A stretch of DNA of 10,855 nt, from assembly GCA_900769075.1 (NCBI GenBank), contig CAAGFE010000068.1:1-10855 (forward strand). Reading direction: 5' to 3'. Below, piece after piece: positions 6,333-10,855 of the stretch. Position 1 is the stretch's first letter, and the number at the start of each line of letters is the position of its first letter. This stretch comes from Clostridia bacterium (GTDB taxonomy: Bacteria; Bacillota; Clostridia; Christensenellales; Aristaeellaceae). Under the pieces are notes generated by a model. That model saw only the letters and a program-made list of their open reading frames with translations. It was not told where the DNA came from and ran no database searches. Position numbers and translations under genes: made by a program.

Positions 6333-6608
6333 TTATTTCGCGTGTAGGCCATCTTCGATTTCACCGCAAGCACGTTTGCACTCAATACAACGAACGCAAT
6401 ACACGCCCGGTTTTTCAAGCCACGAATCGAAAAGCGTACATTTCGGAACCCTTTTCTCAACAGGAGCATATCGTCCATGCGTCCTATCTCGCGTACAAAG
6501 ATACCGGCACACGCTTTTCTCCCCAAATCCATCATCCGCACCATCGTATTCGCAGTAAACAGGATCGGGTGATACCTTGTGCGCGACAATAGCGATTCCC
6601 TTTGCCAT
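6333..6608 (-). CDS. Small cysteine-rich protein, putative zinc binding
   Basis: A 91-aa protein of unknown function. It has eight cysteines: C19, C34, C38, C57, and a cluster C71, C74, C77, C81 in YCVRCIECKRACGEI. The pattern CxxCxxCxxxC near the C terminus suggests a small zinc-binding fold rather than disulphides, because there is no signal peptide. AGGAGG lies 6 bases before the ATG, which supports this frame over the overlapping plus-strand reading. It is the last gene of the long operon, preceded by a 103-bp gap with a perfect hairpin and followed by a terminator. I do not recognise the family. Confidence 0.75.
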   Translation of the reverse strand: MAKGIAIVAHKVSPDPVYCEYDGADDGFGEKSVCRYLCTRDRTHGRYAPVEKRVPKCTLFDSWLEKPGVYCVRCIECKRACGEIEDGLHAK

Positions 6609-6652
6609 TGTACCCTCCTAACTTGACGGCAATTTGTCGTGTATCAGAATAG

Positions 6653-6692
6653 ATTGCCGGAAATCCTGATATTGTGGAGGATTTCCGGCAAT
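6653..6692. repeat. Perfect 15-bp inverted repeat in an intercistronic gap
   Basis: ATTGCCGGAAATCCT (6653-6667) is the exact complement of 6678-6692 around a 10-base loop. TTTTCATTT follows on the plus strand, but the operon runs on the minus strand, where only CTATTCT follows. It may be a processing or attenuation hairpin between the 78-aa and Cys-rich genes, or a terminator against transcription from the opposite strand. Confidence 0.8.
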
Positions 6693-6711
6693 TTTCATTT
6701 GCCTGTAACTT

Positions 6712-6948
6712 TCAGTCGATGTACCAGACCACTTCCTCATTTTTGAAGTACCGCTTGAGCTTCGCAAAAGCAGAAGAAGCCGTCTTGTAATCTCTGCAAA
6801 ATTCTTCATGCCTCATGCCTGCGCAATCGACATAGGAAACACAAAGCTCAAAGGGGTATTCGTTGTTTGTCTGCCGGACAGTGGCTTTGTAGATCCCTCC
6901 ATTATGGACCGCTGTGTATTCGTTGTACCCGTTGAGGTTCATTTTCAT
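6712..6948 (-). CDS. Small protein of unknown function (78 aa)
   Basis: Begins MKMNLNGYNEYTAVHNGG and reads like a single alpha/beta domain: a strand-rich first half (IYKATVRQTNN, FELCVSYVDC) followed by a helix (TASSAFAKLKRYFK) and VVWYID at the end. No known motif or signal peptide is seen. The start at 6948 has AAGGAGGG about 6 bases upstream and overlaps the stop of the preceding gene by ATGA, a normal coupling arrangement. The longer open frame to 6987 is not needed. The gene context points only to an accessory operon. Confidence 0.72.
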   Translation of the reverse strand: MKMNLNGYNEYTAVHNGGIYKATVRQTNNEYPFELCVSYVDCAGMRHEEFCRDYKTASSAFAKLKRYFKNEEVVWYID

Positions 6949-7136
6949 TGGGCACCCTCCTTTTTCTTCCGAATTGGATGCCGCCATTTTATCCGAGTTT
7001 CAAAGCACTTGCGATAGCTTGCTTTAGGATCGAGGGCGCACGTCATCTGACTTTGGGGCCACAGGCAGCCATCTGGATTGTGAAGCGACTGAATGATCGT
7101 CTCTTTCTGCCGCTTGGAGCACTTAATCTCGATCAC
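6945..7136 (-). CDS. Small basic Cys-containing protein (63 aa)
   Basis: Opens MIEIKCSKRQKETIIQSL and ends in a basic tail (WRHPIRKKKEGAQ). Cysteines at positions 6, 24, 33 and 44 and the spacing of CLWP, MTCALDP and YRKCFE suggest a minimal zinc-binding knuckle. The start is a GTG at 7136 with AAGGAG 9 bases upstream; that ribosome site lies in the last codons of the macrodomain gene. It overlaps the next gene by 4 bases. No function can be assigned. Confidence 0.68.
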   Translation of the reverse strand: MIEIKCSKRQKETIIQSLHNPDGCLWPQSQMTCALDPKASYRKCFETRIKWRHPIRKKKEGAQ

Positions 7137-7142
7137 AATCCA

Positions 7143-7622
7143 TCACTCCTTCCAGACAATAAAGCACAGAACAGGAGAATTACCGAACACGTCCTCAATG
7201 ATGCCGCGCACCTTCTTCCAATCGCCTCCAGCGATGCCGCACCCCATGTTACCAGGGATTGCGACGCTCTGTTTGTACTGCATCGCGTACTGGTTGACCG
7301 TATCAAGGCACTTCCGCATACAGTCGTATCGAGTTATGCCGCCGTCAGGCTGAATGTATTCATCCTGACAGAACAAATTGAAAACGATATATGCGGTATC
7401 ACCGTCATCCTTGACGCCGCCGGCAAGAAACTGCACCTTACCGAGAAGGTTGCGCCCATTTTTTGCGCAAAGCCTCTGGTATGCCTTATACGCCGTATCA
7501 GAAAGCAGCTTGTTCTTGATTGCCAGGGCAACGCCGCCGCCCATGACTCCTGCATAATTGGTCTGGTGACAGATGAAATCTGCATGACAGCTCAACAAGT
7601 CACCTTTAATCTCCTTAATCAT
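7143..7622 (-). CDS. Macrodomain protein (ADP-ribose binding/hydrolase)
   Basis: A 159-aa stand-alone macrodomain. Landmarks are GDLL (7-10), ADFICHQTN (14-22), the glycine-rich phosphate loop GVMGGGVALAI (25-35), and near the end IPGNMGCGIAGGDW. The GCGIAGGDW stretch resembles the ALC1/TARG1-like branch, whose members remove ADP-ribose from proteins or DNA. The start at 7622 has AAGGA 8 bases upstream and overlaps the methylase-like gene by 8 bases (ATGATTAA). The longer open frame to 7784 has no ribosome site and runs inside the methylase gene. No partner ADP-ribosyltransferase is in the window. In a mobile element it could reverse a host or phage ADP-ribosylation, which is inference. Confidence 0.88.
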   Translation of the reverse strand: MIKEIKGDLLSCHADFICHQTNYAGVMGGGVALAIKNKLLSDTAYKAYQRLCAKNGRNLLGKVQFLAGGVKDDGDTAYIVFNLFCQDEYIQPDGGITRYDCMRKCLDTVNQYAMQYKQSVAIPGNMGCGIAGGDWKKVRGIIEDVFGNSPVLCFIVWKE

Positions 7623-8427
7623 TCGCCTCTTCCTTTCCGGGCACCGCATCGTGTAGCTTTTCGCCCTCATCGCATTTATCGGCTGGCTGCTGCATAAGAC
7701 GGTCAACACTGTGCCAGACGCGGCGCCAATGCCACACATCAGAAAAATACATGGGCGTATACCAGTAGTTTTTCGCCCCGTCATCCTTTGTCATTGGATC
7801 GGTCAAGCTGTTTCCGATTTTGACGTATCCGGCTGCACCGATAAGAGAAAGCTGAATATAGCACATCATGCCAACAAGAAAATCAATGTCTTGGGCCGTA
7901 ACAAGAATATGGTTCTGCCAATTCAGACCGAAAATCGCAAGCTGTTTTCCGGCTTCATGGCAAGCGGCAATCAAAGTGGCACCTGCACCACATGCGCAGT
8001 CATTGATTGAGACAAAGCCTTTGTCCATCACTTCCAGAGGGATTCTGCCGCCACTGATACTTGCCATAGCACAACATACATCGTAAGGCGTGAAGAACTG
8101 TCCCGCATGATCGTTGCCTAATTCAAGCTCCATATAGGCGCTGCCTAAAAAATCCTGATTCGGGTTTTCATCAAGGGCTTCTACGAGATCCGCAGCAAGC
8201 ATAGGGAAAACCTGCTGTTCGTCTTTATCATACTTCTTGATGATTCGCATGTACATAGTTTCCCGTTCTTCATAGTGTGCCCTGTCAAACCTATTTGACA
8301 GGGCACACGCGAACATTGTTATGAAATCTGCCCACACATCCCACAGACGGTGTTTCGGCGTAAGGGTGAGCATCCGCTTCGTAAACGGGCGCTGTTCCAC
8401 GCTGACCTTGCGTGCTTTACTCGCCAT
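7615..8427 (-). CDS. Compact N6-adenine methylase-like protein, catalytic motif not found
   Basis: A 270-aa protein of the HsdM-like SAM-dependent methylase fold. It shows the N6-methylase lead motif GQFFTPYDV (109-117), a variant SAM-binding motif I NDCACGAGATL (142-152) where DPxCGSG is usual, and AQDID (178-182) for motif II. The expected (N/D)PP(Y/F) motif is absent; at that place stands GNSLTDP (205-211). The tail after about residue 240 is low in complexity and charged. It has no target recognition domain and no restriction partner, so it is not a full type I system. The start overlaps the upstream gene by 11 bases. It may methylate an unusual target, or only bind SAM or DNA. Confidence 0.8.
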   Translation of the reverse strand: MASKARKVSVEQRPFTKRMLTLTPKHRLWDVWADFITMFACALSNRFDRAHYEERETMYMRIIKKYDKDEQQVFPMLAADLVEALDENPNQDFLGSAYMELELGNDHAGQFFTPYDVCCAMASISGGRIPLEVMDKGFVSINDCACGAGATLIAACHEAGKQLAIFGLNWQNHILVTAQDIDFLVGMMCYIQLSLIGAAGYVKIGNSLTDPMTKDDGAKNYWYTPMYFSDVWHWRRVWHSVDRLMQQPADKCDEGEKLHDAVPGKEEAND

Positions 8428-9037
8428 CCTTTATGACCTCAAATCGACCATTCTGGCCGTTTCGCCACTGACCGAGGCCCTTCATCCATCCATATTCCGG
8501 GGCTTTGTCAATGACATCAAACGTCAAAGCCTTGCTCTTCGCCGTTCCCGCATTTTCCAGAAGCGTAAGCTCAAACTCCAGCTCCCAGCCGGGGTTGATC
8601 GCTTCACTGGCAGAAACCGTGACACGCGGTCCCTGCATTGTCATGGCACGCAAGGGACGCTCCAGAACAAAATCGGGCTTCTTGATTTCTTCGCCGCCGC
8701 GCGTGAAGCGCAAGTATGCGGGCGTAACCAGAATGAAATTGTCGATCTTAGACGTTGCCGCAAGCACGCCGCACTCCAACTTCATAGCGGACATGGCTTC
8801 CTTCAAGAACCCCTTGATGACGTAATCGCTCAGACACAACGCCCCGTCATCGCGCAGAAACACGGAAAGATTCTCCTTCTCAAGCTCTTCCGGCAGCTTT
8901 GCAGTTTCCTCGTCGCCCTTCTCCTGTGTAGCGGCCTTCTTCGCAATGAACTCAGACCGCACATTGGGGTTCGCCGCCTGCGCTCCGAGAACACGGGTGA
9001 TCCCCCGAATCTTGTACTTCCTGGTTTCGATGTTCAT
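8417..9037 (-). CDS. Uncharacterised protein, possibly RAMP/Cas7-like fold
   Basis: A 206-aa protein with no family I can name firmly. Three features recall RAMP-type RNA-binding proteins (Cas7/Csm3 group). A first strand YKIRGITRVLGAQ (8-20) is followed by DYVIKGFLKEAM (71-82), comparable to their KGALR segment. A late glycine-rich loop, GLGQWRNGQNGRF (187-199), ends the domain. The segment SEAINPGWELEFELTL (144-159) fits the strand before it. Residues 35-57 are a charged insert. There are no CRISPR genes or arrays near. AGGAGG lies 8 bases before the ATG. It is translationally coupled to the methylase-like gene, and its upstream flank is the 626-bp pentamer array. The coding call is firm; the fold is a guess. 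Confidence 0.8.
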   Translation of the reverse strand: MNIETRKYKIRGITRVLGAQAANPNVRSEFIAKKAATQEKGDEETAKLPEELEKENLSVFLRDDGALCLSDYVIKGFLKEAMSAMKLECGVLAATSKIDNFILVTPAYLRFTRGGEEIKKPDFVLERPLRAMTMQGPRVTVSASEAINPGWELEFELTLLENAGTAKSKALTFDVIDKAPEYGWMKGLGQWRNGQNGRFEVIKDGE

Positions 9038-9082
9038 AATGTATGCCTCCTATAATGAATTTTTTTTTATCTGTTGCTTTGA

Positions 9083-9708
9083 TTTGCCGATGCAGGCCAC
9101 GCACGGCTTTGCCATGCCCTGGCTATGCGTAACCCCGCCACACTAAGCCGCTGCAATGCAAGACTAGGCACAACCTTGCCACACTAAGCCCCTGCAATAC
9201 CTGGCTTGGCTCTACATTACCCTTACCATGCTGTGCCCTTCGTCACCTTGCCGTTGCTTTGCACGACCTTACATGTCCATGCCGTTGCCTTGCGCGACCT
9301 TGCTGAACTACGCCAACGCGCCGCAATACCGGGCTGGTCTATGCCGATGCTCAACTCAACGTTTCATTTCCCTGCCACATCCTTACAACACTTTGCCGCG
9401 GCTTTACGCTGCACCGCCATGCCATAGCGCTGACTATGCCGTACATTTCCCCGCCATTGCTTCGCAGGACTACGCTATGCCTCAGCCCAACTTAGCAACA
9501 CCGTACCTTTGCCGCTCCTTGCCACACTAGGCAATGCCGACGCCATGCAAAACAAGACCTCGCCGGGTCATGCCATTGCGTTACGTCGCAATACCGTCAC
9601 GTCGCGTAACCTGACCGTACACCGATCAGCCTTACCATGCCGATGCCTCACATCGCTTTGCGATACACCTCTATGCCCTTGCGATTCCGGGCAAGACCAT
9701 GCCGCTGC
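9083..9708. repeat. Degenerate pentamer array with 31/26-bp super-periods
   Basis: This 626-bp stretch has no gene. Read on the plus strand it divides into about 120 units of five bases, nearly all ending in GC or AC and sometimes TC (examples: TTTGC, CATGC, ACGAC, CTTAC). Hexamers interrupt at regular places: 9190, 9221, 9252, 9283, 9314, 9345 and 9376 start a hexamer, each exactly 31 bases after the last; later ones at 9429, 9455, 9481 and 9507 are 26 apart. The repeats at 9252 and 9283 match at 21 of 31 bases. The mean period, about 5.17-5.2, is half a helical turn. The sequence of the units varies freely while the spacing is kept. Open plus-strand frames exist but have no ribosome site. 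Confidence 0.85.
9137..9198. repeat. Direct repeat of 21 bp, 41 bp apart, inside the array
   Basis: The segments 9137-9157 and 9178-9198, both starting GCCACACTAAGCC, are identical except for one base and are 41 bp apart (seven pentamers plus one hexamer). A third partial copy, GCCACACTAGGC, occurs at 9521. They look like a recent duplication in phase with the array. Confidence 0.8.
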
Positions 9709-9730
9709 TTGAGGAAAGAAAGGGTGGAAG

Positions 9731-9758
9731 GGTTACTGCCGCATCAGCGACAGTAACC
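9731..9758 (-). repeat. Hairpin over the DUF3846 stop codon
   Basis: GGTTACTG and CAGTAACC form a perfect 8-bp stem around 12 bases that contain the stop codon (9746-9744). On the minus strand it is followed by CTTCCACCCTTTCTTTCC, pyrimidine-rich but not a clean U-tract. It could be a partial terminator before the array. Confidence 0.6.
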
Positions 9759-10214
9759 GATATTTCTGAGGATTGCGATAGCCCGCATGGTGTTTTTCCC
9801 TTTCAGCATAACCGGGAATGCGTTTCTCAGAATGAAACTGACATCGGAAGGGGACAGGCTTTCCACGTCATCAACTCCGTCGAACTTCACGATGAACAGG
9901 CTCCCGCACAGATCGACCTCGCCGCGCGTATTCACGCCGCTCGGAATAGGCTTTTCCATGAGCCGCGCTTCATCGTCACAGATGATGTCAAACGGCTTGC
10001 CGCAAATCGTTCTGTGTACGATGTCGATACACCGGCAACCCAGCGCATCGTAATACGCATCGAGGCTCTTTTCGATGATGGCTTCCTTGACCTCACCGGT
10101 CTTGACATCCACGAGCACTCCGCGAATCTTGCGCTTATCCATCCATTCGCGGACGTGCTTTTCATTGTTCTGGCGAATCTCCTCCGCCATTCTGAGCTTG
10201 TCTCTGGTGTTCAT
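9744..10214 (-). CDS. DUF3846 domain protein
   Basis: A 156-aa cytoplasmic protein. The second half (about 60-150) has the pattern I associate with DUF3846: IVHRTICGKPFDIICDDEARL, then LCGSLFIVKFDG and a final VESLSPSDVSFILRN segment. The domain is common in mobile elements and phages of Bacillota, and its function is not known. The first 45 residues are a charged helical region with KTGEVKEAII. AAAGGAG lies 8 bases before the ATG at 10214. It is separated from the gene before it by 67 bp that hold a two-stem hairpin, and is followed by the pentamer array. The same promoter, P2, probably serves both genes. Confidence 0.78.
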   Translation of the reverse strand: MNTRDKLRMAEEIRQNNEKHVREWMDKRKIRGVLVDVKTGEVKEAIIEKSLDAYYDALGCRCIDIVHRTICGKPFDIICDDEARLMEKPIPSGVNTRGEVDLCGSLFIVKFDGVDDVESLSPSDVSFILRNAFPVMLKGKNTMRAIAILRNIGYCR

Positions 10215-10236
10215 CTGCTCTACTCCTTTCGGTTAT

Positions 10237-10275
10237 CGGGTGAAGGGGAGGGAGGGCTTTCGCCCTCCGCACCCG
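10237..10275 (-). repeat. Two-stem intercistronic RNA hairpin with GAAA loop
   Basis: In the minus-strand RNA GGAGGGC and GCCCTCC (10268-10262 and 10257-10251) close a GAAA tetraloop. CGGGTG and CACCCG (10275-10270, 10242-10237) form an outer stem. No U-tract follows, so it is more likely to guide mRNA processing or stability than to terminate. Confidence 0.7.
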
Positions 10276-10281
10276 GTTCGC

Positions 10282-10590
10282 TTACTCCTCCACGGAATCC
10301 GCCTGAACGTCATCGGCAGGGTCGTCATCGTTCTGCCACGCGACATCCGACTTCTCATAGACGGCGATGATCTTCTTGAAATCCGCGCCGGGCAGGACGT
10401 TGAACATGTCGCGGATCATGCTCTCCTCGGAATCGCCGCAGTAGCTCTTGCTGACGGTCACGCCAAACGCCGAACCGCCGGCGAACTCAACCTCAACCAC
10501 GGTGCCGCGATCCAGAACCATGCCAGCAGGAAGCTGGTACAGGCGGGTAGCATTATCCTTGAACCTCAGAACCTTCACGATGTTTTTCAT
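10282..10590 (-). CDS. Small protein with acidic tail, unknown function (102 aa)
   Basis: First gene of the long operon. The body (1-85) looks like a small beta-rich domain: MKNIVKVLRFKDNATRLYQL, GTVVEVEFAGGSAFGVTV and a last strand IIAVYEKSDV. The tail after residue 86 is very acidic (NDDDPADDVQADSVEE). There is no signal peptide or membrane segment. A near-ideal ribosome site, AAGGAGG, lies 8 bases before the ATG, and P2 lies 53 bases upstream. Such a barrel-like fold with an acidic tail would suit a nucleic-acid mimic or a single-strand-binding-type partner, but I see no motif that proves either. Confidence 0.75.
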   Translation of the reverse strand: MKNIVKVLRFKDNATRLYQLPAGMVLDRGTVVEVEFAGGSAFGVTVSKSYCGDSEESMIRDMFNVLPGADFKKIIAVYEKSDVAWQNDDDPADDVQADSVEE

Positions 10591-10613
10591 TTTGAAAACC
10601 TCCTTTTCTTTTG

Positions 10614-10635
10614 TCAGCTCAATTTCTTTAGCTGA
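10614..10635. promoter_or_regulatory. Inverted AGCTGA boxes in the P2 leader (operator candidate)
   Basis: TCAGCT (10614-10619) and AGCTGA (10630-10635) are exact inverted copies 10 bases apart, just downstream of the P2 -10 box. A third AGCTGA stands at 10693-10698, directly beyond the UP element. Confidence 0.5.
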
Positions 10636-10642
10636 TGTATGG

Positions 10643-10692
10643 AGTATAGCACAATATCTTTAACTCGTCAAGGGGTTTAGAAAAATATTTTT
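10643..10692 (-). promoter_or_regulatory. Promoter P2 with perfect UP element, driving the long operon
   Basis: On the minus strand the palindrome AAAAATATTTTT (10692-10681), CT, AAA and CCCC lead into TTGACG (10671-10666). A 17-base spacer and TATACT (10648-10643) follow. The upstream part agrees fully with the consensus UP element (AAAWWTWTTTT, three bases, AAA). It resembles P1 throughout. Confidence 0.88.
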
Positions 10693-10703
10693 AGCTGATT
10701 TTT

Positions 10704-10732
10704 CAATCGCTTGTTTTTGGGGCAAGCGATTG
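10704..10732. repeat. Perfect 10-bp inverted repeat upstream of P2
   Basis: CAATCGCTTG (10704-10713) and CAAGCGATTG (10723-10732) flank a TTTTTGGGG loop. Neither strand has a U-tract after it, so it is not a clear terminator. It may be a binding site or part of an origin. Confidence 0.65.
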
Positions 10733-10743
10733 CGGGACATTCT

Positions 10744-10771
10744 CGCGCACGCGCGCGTATATACATGCGCA
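10744..10771. other. 28-bp strictly alternating pyrimidine-purine tract
   Basis: From 10744 to 10771 every step is pyrimidine-purine: mostly CG, with three TA steps, three CA and one TG. Such tracts favour Z-DNA and easy unwinding. It lies about 50 bp upstream of the P2 UP element, beside tandem repeats. Confidence 0.8.
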
Positions 10772-10796
10772 GATAGGCGTTTAGGCGTTTGCGCAT
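10765..10796. repeat. Tandem AGGCGTTT repeats inside an inverted ATGCGC repeat
   Basis: AGGCGTTT occurs twice in tandem (10775-10782, 10783-10790). ATGCGC (10765-10770) and GCGCAT (10791-10796) flank it as an inverted pair. The last 60 bases of the window hold no gene; near the end AATGTTCC is repeated in tandem (10836-10851). Confidence 0.7.
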
Positions 10797-10855
10797 ATCC
10801 CTAATCACCCATATTTGCATAGTCTATTAGAATACAATGTTCCAATGTTCCCAAA

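Noticed and set aside
6299..6592. 97-codon plus-strand and 86-codon minus-strand frames over the Cys-rich gene
   Set aside because: Neither has a ribosome site comparable to the AGGAGG of the 91-aa frame, and neither shows a motif.
7143..7622. DarTG toxin-antitoxin system
   Set aside because: No DarT-like ADP-ribosyltransferase is encoded next to the macrodomain gene in this window.
9083..9708. CRISPR array
   Set aside because: No conserved repeat and no spacer structure; units are 5 nt and variable, and no cas operon is present.
9206..9712. Plus-strand reading frames of 67-100 codons in the pentamer array
   Set aside because: No ribosome sites, opposite to the operon, and composition follows from the pentamers (Cys/Pro/Met/His-rich low complexity). 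Hexamers shift the frame regularly.
9699..10370. 223-codon plus-strand frame opposite DUF3846
   Set aside because: Shadow; the minus strand has the domain and a ribosome site.

Overview
The window looks like a Bacillota (probably clostridial) chromosome segment that meets a mobile or accessory region. This is inferred from strong AAGGAG-type ribosome binding sites, consensus TTGACA/TATAAT promoters, short intergenic gaps and a luxS gene. The left half is visibly GC-rich. To the right of a tRNA gene the composition becomes more balanced and the genes become small, co-directional and mostly of unknown function. I cannot name a species.

Layout. 1-1113: an IS30-family insertion sequence on the minus strand, almost complete, with both inverted repeats visible. 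1114-1152: a terminator. 1153-1944 (-): an AAC(3)-type antibiotic acetyltransferase. 2077-3738 (+): a compact GH2 glycosidase with its own consensus promoter, divergent from the acetyltransferase. 3739-3845: a hairpin and a bidirectional terminator between convergent genes. 3846-5027 (-): a two-gene operon, luxS followed by a calcineurin-like phosphoesterase. 5213-5427 (+): promoter, tRNA-Ala(GGC) and terminator.

5511-10590: an accessory block with every recognisable gene on the minus strand, so it reads from right to left. From promoter P2 (10643-10692) come a small acidic-tailed protein, a DUF3846 protein, a 626-bp non-coding array, a RAMP/Cas7-like protein, a compact N6-methylase-like protein, a macrodomain protein, two tiny proteins (63 and 78 aa), a perfect 15-bp hairpin and a Cys-rich 91-aa protein, then a terminator. 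A second promoter, P1 (6198-6248), drives a protein that joins a sigma region-4 helix-turn-helix to an RNA polymerase alpha C-terminal domain. No integrase, relaxase, capsid, CRISPR or toxin gene lies in the window, so prophage, plasmid and ICE cannot be told apart.

Two observations stand out. First, 9083-9708 is a very degenerate array of about 120 pentamers, each ending in GC, AC or less often TC. Hexamers are inserted so that seven consecutive hexamers start exactly 31 nt apart (9190, 9221, 9252, 9283, 9314, 9345, 9376). The spacing is conserved although the sequence is not, and it matches B-DNA half-turns. Second, P1 and P2 are closely related over UP element, -35, spacer and -10. Both carry near-perfect UP elements, and the element encodes a protein whose alpha-CTD part keeps the UP-element-contacting residues and whose other part is the -35-reading fold. 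I infer a self-contained transcription switch for the element.
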